Of a stretch of 64,000 bases of DNA, positions 1 to 25,130 are shown piece by piece (position 1 is the first letter of the stretch; each line of letters starts with the position of its first letter). The DNA comes from Luidia sarsii. Lineage: Eukaryota > Echinodermata > Asteroidea > Paxillosida > Luidiidae. Made by a program: the position numbers and the translations under genes. Under the pieces are notes generated by a model. That model did no database searches. It saw nothing but the letters and a program-made list of their open reading frames with translations, and was not told the origin of the DNA. The stretch covers positions 17,771,565 to 17,835,564 of the forward strand of contig OX465112.1 of assembly GCA_949987565.1 (NCBI GenBank). The letters run 5' to 3'.

Positions 1-1620
1 GCCGGGGGGGGGGGACACGCACACCCTCGTTCCCCGGGATACCACGGAGCGGCGTCTCCGGGAGAACGTCTCCGTTTCGGGGGCGAGTAAACACTGCGAG
101 GCGAGCCGGTGTAGCGGTCTGATCCGGGTCCCATGCTCAGATGAGACCGTTACCATGGATAAAAACGCCATGCGCAGTGCGCGTGGTAGTTGTACATTTC
201 GAAGGCCCGTGCTGAGTCGATACGGCCATTGGCAATGCAGCGCTTTCAGACACGTTCGTTGACCCGTAGTTATTTACCAACTCGCTCATTACGGAGCCTA
301 GTACCTAGGCCTAGAAATGTTAGGCCTAGAGTTTTACATTGGGGAAGAAATGCTACAGTTGTTCCCCGTAATAAGGGTGTATCGATTGACTTCATACAAT
401 CAGATAAGTAAATCTATATGCTGTTTATTAACACTTTTTATTGAATTGTTTGGTTCAAAGTAAATTACTGCTTATTCTCTGGTACAAATAATGTGTTCCT
501 ATCTTCAGAGACTTAATTAATATTATATTATCATCTGACGATTTTTTCATTTTCATGTCATTTTTCAACTCAAACGTCAAGTTTTTCTGCTTGTTGTTTT
601 ACCGCGTATGTTATTATATTAACTTAATCTATCTCTCCAGAGAGCCTCTACCAGACAAGCCTTGCTTCTTACGGGCTCCCGAATATCAATATCTTTGCTT
701 TGATAGACTATAATTTTTTGAACTTTTAAACTTTTTGAAACTGCTTTGATCATTTGATATTCGAATAAAGTCGATTCAATCCAAAACTGTGTTCGTTCGC
801 GGAAAATCATAAACAACGTTCAATTGAAGGGCTAACTTCACGTGCTTGGTTCACTGACTCATCTGAGCACGCTGAGCAGCTGAGAACGTTGCTGTAACGT
901 GCTGAGGTGAGCCAGTGACCGTCAGGGCTCAACTCAGCACGGGGGCCCGTCTGAGATCGTTACACCGGTTTTTGGATCCAGCCTCAGAGTCCCAGCCTCT
1001 GAGACAACAGCGAACTCCCAGTGACCCCTTAAAGTTAGGACTGGCTCTTTGAATTTGCTCACCGGCTAAAACCACACATTTTGTCGGGCTTCCAAGATCA
1101 CTGACTTGATGTTCTTACCCCCCTCTACCCACACACACACACCAAAAGAAAGTCAAACACATTTTAAAACAAGGAAAACCAACAAAGGGGAAGATTGTTT
1201 CTTGAATTTAAGATCTGATCGAGGGAGAGCAAGAGAGAGAGAAAACATCTGCTCGAGCAGCGCGAATCCTGCAGAAAAGTCAACGGGCTTGGGGTCTTTT
1301 CAGGACACGCGCCAAAAAATCGTTTGAATTGCGTTCTCCGGGTTTCTCCCGCGTTGCTTTCCATCCGACCTCCCCTCCCCGCCTCTTCAACCTCGCCCTT
1401 CCATCGGTCCTCTCACAGGAGGAAATTGAGTGCTTCATAGGAGGGCCACGGGCCATGCTGGCAATTATACAGGCGGACTCTAGTCCGTGGATGTAAAGCT
1501 AAAGGAGGGACCGGCGATGGATTTTGTCTGGGCAACCACTCTATGCGGCTGTAGTGTCAGAGGCTCCTTTGCACCCAAGCGATTACAAGCAATTTTTGAA
1601 TGATTTTTTTTTGAAACGCT
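1..1620. other. No gene recognised
   Basis: It begins in a G-run and CpG-containing sequence. Several short ORFs are present but none has recognisable motifs, splice-site support or coding bias. A short imperfect CTGAG-rich stretch lies at 850-960. Confidence 0.5.
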
Positions 1621-1639
1621 TGCTCCTGATCCTCCCTTG

Positions 1640-2145
1640 TTTCCTTCTTCCTGTCTTTCTCCTCTCTCTGTTTCTGTCACTGTTTCTCACTCTCCTCTCT
1701 ATTAGTCTCTCCATCTGTCAGTGTCGTCTCTCTCTCTTTGTCACCCCTTTACCATGGTCTCTCTCTATCTCTTATTGTCTTTCTCCATCTCTCCCCTCCC
1801 TCCCTCCGCTCTACCCCTTCCTCCCTCCGCTCTCTCTTTCTCGCTCTCTCCACCTCTACCGCTCTCCTCTCTCTCTCTCTCTCTCTGCCACCTTTCTCTT
1901 CACCCCTCCCCCTCTCTCTCTCCATCTCTCCCCCTCCCTCCTGGCCCTCCGCTCCCTCTTCCCCACTCTCTCCACCTCTGTCTCTCCCACTCTCCACCTC
2001 TACCGCTCCCCCACTCTCTCTGCCACCTTTCTCTTCACCCCTCCCTCTCTCTCTCCATCTCTCCCCTACCTCCCTCCGCTCCCTCTTCCCCGCTCTCTCC
2101 ACCTCTGTCTCTCCCTCTCTCCACCTCTACCGCTCTCTCCCCTTC

Positions 2146-2191
<46 letters not shown>

Positions 2192-2370
2192 ACCTCTACC
2201 GCTCTCCCCCCCTCTCTCTCTCTCTTTGCCACCTCTCTCTTCACCCCTCCCTCATTCTCTCTCTTCATCTCTTCCCCTCATTCTCTCTCTCCATCTCTTC
2301 CCCTCTCTCCCCTCATTCTCTCTCTCCATCTCTTCCCCTCTCTCCCCTCATTCTCTCTTTCCATCAACCC
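1640..2370. repeat. Long CT-rich microsatellite
   Basis: About 730 bp of (CT)n and CCCT-type low-complexity sequence on the plus strand. The long Ser/Leu/Pro-rich reading frames here are artefacts of the repeat. It ends directly before the TGTAG acceptor of the candidate exon at 2390. Confidence 0.95.
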
Positions 2371-2389
2371 CCCCCCCTCGCGTCTGTAG

Positions 2390-2476
2390 TGGCGCACCTA
2401 CGTCCCCATCATCAACACCGGGTACGTCAGCATTGCCATCCGGCTCGAGCGCCACGCCAGTGTTCCACCCAAGGAG
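2390..2476 (+). CDS. Candidate coding exon of an unidentified gene
   Basis: A 29-codon open stretch (TYVPIINTGYVSIAIRLERH and then ASVPPKE) lies between a TGTAG acceptor, preceded by a very long CT tract, and a GAG|GTACGG donor. Almost every third base in the core is G or C, as in the PACRGL and CFAP46 exons and unlike the flanks. No start codon lies in this piece. The same frame stays open past the donor, with Cys-rich sequence (LPCGQIPCTAQGKITFSC), into a 15-G run. I do not recognise the family. It could also be a decayed exon. Confidence 0.45.
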
Positions 2477-3029
2477 GTACGGAAGAGAGCACGCCTCCCT
2501 TGCGGCCAGATCCCGTGCACGGCCCAGGGCAAGATAACATTTTCATGCCGGAATAAGCACTCTATGCGGGGGGGGGGGGGGGTACCGGGGGAGAGGACGA
2601 GCCTCGATCGTGCCAAGATCTCATTTGCTACAACGGCGAGGCGTATGATGACGAGATGTAGCCAGACACGGAACGGGACAAGCTTATTAGGTGCAGGCGC
2701 GGCGGTCGTTACTGTAATTTTGGCCCGCGATCGATAGGAGTCGCCGAGGACTGAGGGACGCACGATGCCGTGCTTATATTATCACAGCCCGACGCTGTGT
2801 CAACGCTCCGAGGTGCGTTCGACGGTCTAGGATGTAATCGTGTTCCGTTGGAACATGATTACGCGAGGTGGATGTGCCAACCGAAGGAAGGCAATTCAGG
2901 GGTCGACTTCACCAGACTTTGGTCTCAAAGCGTGCAGAGACGGTGCGATGGGGCTACTTCTCACACCGGGGTGCTGGAGTATGAGTTGGTTTTTGTTTCC
3001 ACCGCGACCTCACCGAAATTCCTAGTGAG

Positions 3030-3250
3030 TTCCTGGAGATTTTTTTTTTGCCAAATGGACCAAGACTTGAACCAGATGATCTGTGTGTACCAGCACTCTA
3101 TATCCAGCTATATCCATCTGAGCTATATCCAGCCGTTCGATGGCGGCATTCCCAAATAGTCAACTGGTCTTTACTGGGGGTGGGGTGGGGGGGCTGCCGT
3201 CTATCACCAGGGATCACGCCCCCGTTTTAATTCAGATGCTACCGACCAGT
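3030..3250 (-). repeat. tRNA-derived SINE-like repeat, minus orientation
   Basis: Degenerate tRNA-like head (reverse complement at about 3055-3140, with GGACCAAGACTTGAACCAG as the B-box side), then the GATGGCGGC block and the tail block ACCAGGGATCACGCCCCCG with TTCAGATGC. It shares these blocks with copies at 28.1, 58.3 and 60.8 kb. Confidence 0.7.
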
Positions 3251-3989
3251 TGTTGAAAACATGGCTACAGCAGTTCGGGGATCATACAAAGTTTCTGAAG
3301 CAACGATTCTAAATGTAGGCCTACATGTACATTTTCAGAAGTCAGGTTTTTTTTTTAAAGAGACTTGCAGTGGAAAGTTTGTGGTGACACCGGCACCATG
3401 TGTAATCCCTTTCGAGGACGACTCCGAGACCGGTAACTCAACGTTTCGGAACTGCCCCCACTATTTCATTCTGGTATATATTATAGATAGCTTTAATTCT
3501 ATTTTTTGTTTTTCTACCGATGTGACTACAGAGACGATAAAGATTCACGCCTCGCAAAGGCCGTTCACCCAGAGAGCACGCCGCCTTCGTGTTTCGCTTC
3601 GTCGGAGCTGGTGCCAAACAGCACTTCGGACACAATCCCTTCTCACTCTGGGCAATCAATAAAACAGCACGTCGCCGAGTCTGTACAGCGGCGCACAAGG
3701 GGCCCGGTGTATTTTTGCAATTCGCGGCACTGGACGACTGGGCCACTAGGGGGGGAGGGGGGACCGTGAAGGTGAAGGATTGGGGCGTTGGGTTTAGTGC
3801 GCCAAACAGCGTGATGAATGTTTCACGATCGACAGCACTGCCGGGCAAGGCATATCTCCCAATAAATAGGAAATCAACCCCCTCTTCCTTGGACGGACAA
3901 ATCCGCATCCCTTCAAATAAACGAAAGTGTCGGGCCGACAGCCGGCCCACCGCCGCCTAAATCCAGCCACTTATCTTGGGATAATACCC

Positions 3990-4475
3990 TTCTCTCTGTC
4001 CATCTCTGCTCTCTCTTCTTCTCTCTCTCTCCTCATCTCTCTCTCTCTCTCTCCATCTCCCCCTCTTTCTCTCTCCTCATCTCTCTCTCTCCCCACTCCC
4101 TCTCTCATATCTCTCTCTCCCTCTACCTTTTTTTCATTCTCTCTCCCCTCTCTCTCTCTCTCTCTCTGACTCTCTCTCTCTCTCTCTACCTCTCTCTCTC
4201 TCTCCTCTCTCTCTCTCTCCCCCACTCCTTCTCTCTGTCTCATCTCTCTCACCTCTCTCCCTCCCTCTATCTTTCTCATTCTCTCTCCCCTCCCCCCTCT
4301 CTCTCTCTCTACCTCTCTCTGACTCTCTCTCCCCCCTCTCTCTCTCTCTCTCTACCTTTCTCTCTCTGACTCTCTCTCTCCTCTCTCTCTACCTCTCTCT
4401 CTCTTTCCCACTCCTTCTCTGTCTCATCTCTTTCACCTCTCTTTCTCCCTCTATCTTTCTCATTCTCTCTCCCCT

Positions 4476-4508
<33 letters not shown>

Positions 4509-4615
4509 CCACTCCTTATCTGTTTAATCTCTCTCACCGCTCTCTCTCCCTCTATCTTTCTCATTCTCTCTCCCCTCTCTCCCCCCTCTCTCTCTCACTC
4601 CCCCTCTCCCCCACC
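3990..4615. repeat. CT-rich microsatellite
   Basis: About 620 bp of (CT)n with CCCC interruptions and internally repeated blocks (CTCATTCTCTCTCCCCTC recurs). No coding meaning. Confidence 0.95.
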
Positions 4616-5550
4616 TGCGATCTAGGTCTTATTTCCTGTGCGGGGCTGGCGGTGAGATGCACCCCTCCATCTCCTTCGCGCAATTCTCGACGCACGGCAA
4701 ATGCCAAATCGGGAGGATTTCACGACTCGGATATATATACACAGCTTGAAAATTAATAGGAAAGGGGCTCTGAAGACGAAACGAAACAGCCGAGACAAAG
4801 TGGCACTCGACGCGACCAGCCCCCCTTGCGAATCTGAGGCGGTATGACAGTCCTGCGCGCACGCAAAGATTGTTCCCAGGACCCGTTCGGATATGTGACC
4901 CGGCACAGCATAATGAGGAATAACCCCCACTTTTGAGATTTTGAGATTTTCTAATGATGTGAAAGATGAACCATTACCTTTCAAGTGATTAAAAATTATT
5001 TCCGTGTGAACTTTGTTGTAAATAGTACACGGGGACTTCTAACTCCTCGAAAGCGGCCATTCAAAAAGGCAGGAACTTCACATTTTCATGAAAACAGTAC
5101 ACAAACACTCCCCGGAATCCTCGTTTTTTCAACATTTAGAGACGGATTTCGGAAAAATCCTTTGGACATAATATCCTCTAATACATTAACTTTCCGAAAA
5201 AAAAAAATAATTGATTTTTTTTTTCATCAAATTGAGAAGATACTTTGTAGGTGTTGTTTACTCGAAAAGTGTTTTGGTGGGATATTCCTCGGGTCACATA
5301 TAATAGGCGATGAATGCCACTGACGAACAGGGTTATCAGTCTCCACTTGCATCTACGGACATCTGGTGCTGAAATGGAAGAGGCCGCCACCAAAATGGTA
5401 GTTCACCAATCTCCCGTTCTCTGTCTGCCTGAGTTATGCGTCTTAATACAGTCAGTATATGCAAACCCTTGTTGACGCTGTCACGACCCGAAGCATTCGG
5501 CCCAACAGCTCCAATAGATGAGACTTAAGGCTTTGCATGGTGGGTGAATC
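4616..5550. other. No gene recognised
   Basis: Unique-looking sequence, AT-rich from 4900 on, with short ORFs lacking motifs or coding bias. Confidence 0.5.
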
Positions 5551-5552
5551 CA

Positions 5553-5775
5553 TATAGGAAGGTTTGCGGTGACACCATGTATCAGGTCTCTTAAAGGAAG
5601 AGGTTTGGTTCTGAAAAGAACCTGAGGGTAACTCGACGTTTCGACCAGTATGCTCTGGCCGTCATCAGGAGAAACAGAAATGCGAAACGTCGAGTTACCC
5701 TCAGGTTCTTTTCAGAACCATACCTCTTCCTTTAAGAGACCTGATACATGGTGTTAACCGCAAACCTTCCTATAT
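5553..5775. repeat. 220-bp near-perfect palindrome of a dispersed repeat with hammerhead-like core
   Basis: Two arms of roughly 95 bp, each containing GGAAGGTTTGCGGT, CACCATGTATCAGG, AGGTTCTTTTCAGAACC and CGAAACGTCGAGTTACCC or their complements. They surround an asymmetric centre at 5643-5682. The centre read on the minus strand contains CTGATGA followed by a hairpin and GAAACGTC. Fragments of the same repeat occur near 3380-3445, 21727-21769 with 23067-23108, and 53665-53785. Confidence 0.85.
5635..5668 (-). ncRNA. Hammerhead-ribozyme-like core
   Basis: On the minus strand the order is CTGATGA (5668-5662), C, GGCCAG-loop-CTGGTC (six-pair stem II including one G-U), GAAAC (5642-5638), then GTC (5637-5635). 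These are the conserved boxes of a hammerhead ribozyme with the ultra-short ACGU stem III known from Penelope-like retroelements. Stem I is weak (CTC/GAG). An unpaired C between the first box and stem II is non-canonical. Activity is not shown. Confidence 0.5.
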
Positions 5776-6720
5776 TAACTCCAATAGAGTTTCGGTAAGG
5801 TTCGCCTTTAGTACTTTTTCCACGCGGAGCACACTGTCAAAACTGACAGAAACAGCAACCCGCAGCGGATTCTTTCCCATGAGCCTGCGACGCCGAACTT
5901 GCAGCAGTGCACTTTTGCCGATTCTGAAGCGGCTGTCTATACCCATTATAATGCGACGCGTCGATGGAGTGTGGGAGCTGTGCTCAGGAACCGCCGATGC
6001 ACTTTGCTACGTTTAAGCACCGAACTGGTAAAGCTGCTCTCTGGTTTAGAAATCAAAGCAGGTCAGGCGAAATGAACTCACGCTGAATCGAAGATAGTCG
6101 ATTCCAAGCGGCAGTGTGTAATAATAACACCCCTCCTGGTCCTTCCCTCTCCTGTTTCGTGTTACTTTCCGGAACACCTGCCACTTTTTTGGGAGCCTAC
6201 TTCAACAATCTCATTCCCGTCAGTTGCGTCCACCCCTCCCTTGGCTCCCAGTAATGGGTTTGTGTACACGGCAATCAATATTTCACGGAGGGGGACGACT
6301 AGTGACGAAGGGCCCTGACTGAACAATGGCCGCCAAGATCCCGCCTTGGTAGAGGGCTAATACACGGTACTCCCACAGCAGTCGAATCCGCCGTGTATAG
6401 GCGGTTCAATGATTCGCATTGGTATGGCAAATATTAGAGCAATTTTTGGGTACATGTATAGTGCTTACGCGGTGGCGATGTCGAAGATGAACTCACGCTG
6501 ACAGGAAAATTGAGGGCATTACCCTGTGGTATAACGTTATAGCGCGCTCTGCTGATGGCGAAACGACTATCAGAGTGACAGTAGAACCCGTCAATAACGT
6601 TCAGCATTCATGCCTGGTGACGTACTGTCGCCATATATACAATGTACCCGGGGCCGTGTCTCACAGACCCTCAGGGGCAGAAACCCGAAACGAGGGGTTC
6701 CGTCAAAGAAACAGAAATGC
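5776..6720. other. No gene recognised
   Basis: Moderately GC-rich unique sequence with no supported exon, RNA gene or repeat. Confidence 0.5.
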
Positions 6721-6965
6721 GACGAGGAAAAGAGAAAGGGAGAGAGGGAGGAGAGAGGGGAGAGGGAGGGAGACAGAGGCATTATGACAGAGAAAGGGAA
6801 CAGAGAGACAGAAAGGGGGAGGGTGTCGATGGCAGACAGAGTGAGGCAGAGACGAAGAGAGACAGAGACATAGAGCGACAAAGAAAGGGGGAGTCGGAGA
6901 GAGAACAGGGGAGGAGACGGGTGGGGACAGAGAGGGGGCAGAGAGAGGAAGAGCCGAAGGGAGGC
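6721..6965. repeat. GA-rich microsatellite
   Basis: Imperfect (GA)n, GGGA and GACAGA repeats over about 245 bp. Confidence 0.9.
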
Positions 6966-7945
6966 AGCCGAAGGCAGTGCGTGAGCAAAGCCCTGCTCCC
7001 TGAAGGGCCACGGGGGAGTGGTAGCTGTCCCGGCCGGCCATTTGAACCACGCGTCACTTTTACTCCTTTACCTGTTAAATGTGGAACAAGCAATGACACG
7101 TACAACGCAGGGGGCAAAAAAGGGCGAGACATTTGTCTGCCGATGTCCCCCAGCCCACGGAATGGAGCGCACGGGTTATTGGAGACACGACGCGTAGTCG
7201 GGTCGACTGCTCCGAGATTCGGGTGATCAAATAAGGTGTCTTCGCCAAGTTATTAACCCTGTACAAGAGGGAAGGGATGAGGGGGGAGGGGGAAGGGTGG
7301 TGAGGGGGCGGCAGCTTAATATCGTCTAAGTGTTCTCGGTACGGTAAAGAAGAACACAGCGGTAGAATAGGACGCCCGTAGGGCCTGGTGGGGGAGGTGG
7401 GAAGGAGGGAACGGGGGAGGGGATGTTTTTGCAAGCTGCCGGACCGACGATTAGTGCGAGCGCGGTGTTTGTTCGCAGCGCGATCAAACCTCAAGCGGGC
7501 ACGGGCGCAGCGCTCCCGAGGGGTTCTACCGGCGTTCGGCGCACGCTCGCCCCGATCAAGGCCACCTATGACGGAGGCGATGTCAAGGCTACCGGCGGTT
7601 TGAAGCCGCCAGTATATCGAATAAAAAGGAAAGATGTTTTGAAATCCCCTTCCAGTACGACACAGATATGAAAAACAAAATGCTCCTGGCTGACACACGG
7701 GATGAAGATTTTGAATGAAGAAATTTCATACACGCATCTACCGCATGCACTGGGTTACCAATAAAGACCATCTCACTCGTGGTTGGGCCGCATTGTCTGT
7801 GATGGGCCTTAGCTAACGACAGGTTTGATATTCAATGCAGGCTTACCCACCTGCTATCTCAGACTGAAAATTACATGCATGCTCTCCCCAACGCAAAATC
7901 GCATGCATCTACGGCTGACATGAAATCACTATACCTGTACGTGTG
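6966..7945. other. No gene recognised; GC-rich interval
   Basis: CpG-containing sequence with a GGGGA-rich stretch at 7270-7420. Overlapping ORFs on both strands at 7075-7700 have no recognisable motif and no splice support. Confidence 0.45.
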
Positions 7946-8175
7946 CACGCAAGTTCATGCCTTTGAGAAAGGTCTTGCTGGAACACAACTGCCAGACCCT
8001 TCAGATCATCACAAGTCTCGGTCCTACGCGTTCATTTTAACCACTTCGCGACAGGACCTCCGAATTACGTGCACCGGTGCTGTTGCTAGGGAATCCAGGC
8101 ATCACTGTTGTTACAAGATACAAACTCTGCCTTTGAGAAAGGTCCTGGTAGGATCGAAACGTCAGGCCCACTAAA
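7946..8175 (+). repeat. PLE 3'-tail fragments
   Basis: Two fragments of the dispersed tail: GCCTTTGAGAAAGGTCTTGC near 7950-7980, and the better copy at 8128-8175, which has GGTCCTGGTAGGATCGAAAC, GTCAGGCCCACTAAATTTTG. Confidence 0.8.
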
Positions 8176-9540
8176 TTTTGAAAGTTACAAACAAGTTACA
8201 TGTACACATGCATAAACAAAAACTCGTTCCAGCTTACCACAAAACAATGTGTAGCCTGAAAAAAAGCTACGCAGACGTACGATTGTGCCAGGTTTGACTC
8301 GCGTGTACACAGGATACTTTTATTTTAGTTATTTATCACGGGTTTTTGATTGCTCCCGATTGTTTAGCAAGTTTTGAAAATGGCACATTCTTAAGATAAA
8401 AACCGTGAGGCGATCATAATAATACACTGTAAGGTGGCCAGGTCCAGAGGCAACATCGTAAAAGATTGTAGAAAACACCCATGGGTTACTGATCGGTAGA
8501 AGAATCCACAGCAATTTTATTTGTTCATGTTGAACCCAAAGCACGAGGCAGCATTCTTATGAATGCATACTCTGCAGTGAAGCGGCTTTCTGTTATCAGT
8601 ACAAGACGTTTCGCCTGCAGTTCAAACTGCGATTGTCAACAGAGGGCGGTGTTTACCCTCTCTCGACCATAAACAAGCCTGTCAATCACAGCACCGACTT
8701 ATCCCACCCACGTTGGAAGTACATACTTTATCAATATAAATTACTTTACAATAGTAATAGTAGTTACAACTTTAATAAACTCTTTGGAGAATCCTTAAAA
8801 CTGGGTCTGGTTTTTGGATCAGTCGGTGGCGGAAAACGTATGAAAATAAGTGATTTACATCCCAGTGCAAAATTATAATTCAACAAAAGGTAGCATCTTA
8901 TAGCACATAAATAAGTAAAAAGGTAAAGCTCTAGACAAAAGGAAGACGATTAAACAAGTCCAAATGTAACATCTGACAAATGTCTGCATCCACAACATGT
9001 GCATATAGTCACTCTATGCATACTGCATTACAGGCATTCTTTTTTACAGGCTCTCAGGAGCAAGCAGACATTTAGCGAGCGGAATACAATGTATTTTATA
9101 CTCATAGGGAGACTGCCCTCTGACAATTCAGACTACACTCTTGGTATAGGCGACTGCATGTCTCCAGGGTGAAGCCCTCTGTTGCAACCCACTTGTCTCT
9201 GGTACACAGACAAGCTTTCAAGAGGAGTGATGCTGACCATTTGCCTTTGATGGATTGGTCACAAGCAAGGTGTGTGGCACACTAGGTCAAATCGATTAAG
9301 GGCTGGTGCCTTTCCAGTCCGTTTCCAGGGCTCACTCCCCATCATTGAGTACACATGCTGAGTAAGATACTGCACAGACCCTACCATTCACGATGGTAGG
9401 TTTCGACAGGGGTACCAGACACTATTCAAATGTAGTTGGAAGGCTTTCTCCCCGTGACCTCATTATTGTTAACAGTATCAGATCCGTGGCTATAAATGTA
9501 CATGTATATATATGCATTATGTACACAGCAAGCTGTGACA
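8176..9540. other. PACRGL 3' flank, no other gene seen
   Basis: This should contain the PACRGL 3' UTR and polyadenylation site (minus strand). The boundary cannot be fixed from sequence. No other exon or recognised repeat was found. Confidence 0.5.
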
Positions 9541-23333
<13,793 letters not shown>

Positions 23334-23336
<3 letters not shown>

Positions 23337-23344
23337 TAATCCAT
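23334..23344 (-). promoter_or_regulatory. Two-codon upstream ORF overlapping the PACRGL start (TAATG)
   Basis: On the minus strand ATGGATTAATGG encodes Met-Asp-stop (23344-23336). The last A of its TAA is the first base of the PACRGL ATG. This is only meaningful if the transcript includes the upstream ATG, which the sequence alone cannot show. Confidence 0.5.
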
Positions 23345-23809
23345 AGTCAGCAGCCAATTATGCCCCTACAGAAATATATTAATTTTTTTTATTCATGGTA
23401 TTTCTATTCAATCATCATTGCAGCCAAAAAGGCTGAATTGGATAATGATTTCACATTATTATTAAAATAATATGCAAAATGTTGCAACTGATTCCTGACT
23501 AATATGACAAATCTAAATTTGGAGGGCATGAAGTTTCAATCCTATTTTTATATCGCTCAGTTTTACGCATCAAAATTTGGAATTTGGAAGGTCGGGTGAC
23601 AATCAACCGACCTTCCAAATTCAAAATTTCGATAAAAAGGGGTGACTTGTCGGGTCCAAGTTACTCGGACTACCCTACTTCTACTGACTTACTGTACTAG
23701 TTGTACTAATCAGTAATTGTACTATTTTATAATTTATTACTAAACACTAAAACAGTTTATTAATATTATATTAAACTTTTGACAATTTAAACAGTTTAGT
23801 AATTAATAG

Positions 23810-24015
23810 TATTTATAAACTGACTGAGAACTTTTCAACAATTTAAAAAATGGCAAAGACAACTTTGACAGAACTGGGACTTGAACCCGAGACCTCTGGT
23901 TTACACTACAGTGGTTTTAGATATGTACCAAAAGTAAAGCAGAGCGAGGTGTTGTCGGGTTAAAATCTTCCCGGACCAGTCAAAGTTTTCTTTGCAATTT
24001 TTCAACAAAAGTAAT
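23810..24015. repeat. SINE-derived inverted unit
   Basis: A minus-oriented tRNA-like head (GGGACTTGAACCCGAGACCT) and a plus-oriented tail (GGACCAGTCAAAGTTTTCTT) face each other about 90 bp apart, as at 19.8 kb. Confidence 0.6.
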
Positions 24016-24989
24016 TAATAATAATTAATCAATTTACTTCCAACATGGACATAACTCTAATTCTAAAAAGAAACGGCTCAGAAAACACGGGAAATTATTT
24101 CACAAAACATACAAGTTCGACCAGGGCAAGACAGTAATAAAAACCACCACTTTAGGTCCAAGTTACTCGAACTACCGCTCAGGCGTTCACGATAAAATCA
24201 AAAATGTCCCGAGTGAAGAAACGACAGTTAACAGCGTGGCAAATTTTGCAGTTCGTGCCCTGGCATGGGCTGTGTCGCTGATGAATTAATCGCAAATGCG
24301 GTTTCTTTAAGATCTTAGTTGTAAGTTAAATCAAATTTAAAACACAGAATTCGATAAAATGGATTCTTACGTTACATGCTGGTCGATAGAGACAGAGTGT
24401 CTGATGTTTACGAACTTTTTACTTACCACTAAATAGTACAAGCAGAAATGAGGAAGGTTCAGCCTGTCTAAAAATAAAACTCGTTTCGTGTAGACTCCCT
24501 TTTTCTATCCTTTCATTTTTTTTTTACATAGCTGAATATGAAGCACGTGCGCACTTTGTCAATCATGAAACTTCAAAGGAAATAAAGATAACTTTTTTGA
24601 ATAAAAATAGTTTTACCACTAACTAAAAACAAATAGACCTTTTGGAATCCAAGAACAGACGTTCCAATCTTCTGAGTTCTGACAAGATGGCTTTGATTAT
24701 CATTTTTGTACGGAGTCCCCAAAGGGACGACGGGGATAATCGGCGTGAAAAAAAAAATCGTCGATAAAAAAAAAATGGTATGCTAACAGAAACGGCGTTA
24801 AAAAATGTTTTGATTAGAATCCCTCGGAGAACACTTGTGCCAAATTGTATAATATCATTAATTTACTTCTGAAAAGGTTGGAATTGTCTTTCATAATCCG
24901 AGTCTTCCATGTCATGGGTTGCCAAAAACTAAAAATTTGGAAAGAGCAAATTCGATCGGCACATGAATAAATGCTTAATTGAGACGATA

Positions 24990-25130
24990 ATTTCAAATCA
25001 GGTAAATTTTCTTTCAAATCAGGGAAATTTTCTTTCAAATCAGGGAAATTTTCTTTCAAATCAGGTAAATTTTCTTTCAAATTAGGTAAATTTTCTTTCA
25101 AATCAGGTAAATTTTCTTCCAATCAAGTCC
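24990..25130. repeat. 21-bp minisatellite
   Basis: About six tandem units of AAATTTTCTTTCAAATCAGG plus T, with small variations. The seven-residue periodic ORF on the minus strand is a by-product. Confidence 0.9.

Noticed and set aside
1524..2556. Long Ser/Leu/Pro-rich ORFs up to 337 codons
   Set aside because: They are readings of a CT microsatellite in several frames at once, with no start context or domain.
7075..7698. 207-codon minus-strand ORF in GC-rich sequence
   Set aside because: No domain, no codon bias like the real exons, and overlapping ORFs of similar length on the other strand.
23337..23357. Longer PACRGL N-terminus starting MAADYGL
   Set aside because: The first codon there is TTG, not ATG; the first in-frame ATG is at 23336.
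24814..25122. Protein with seven-residue LKENLPD repeats
   Set aside because: By-product of a 21-bp minisatellite; no splice or coding support.
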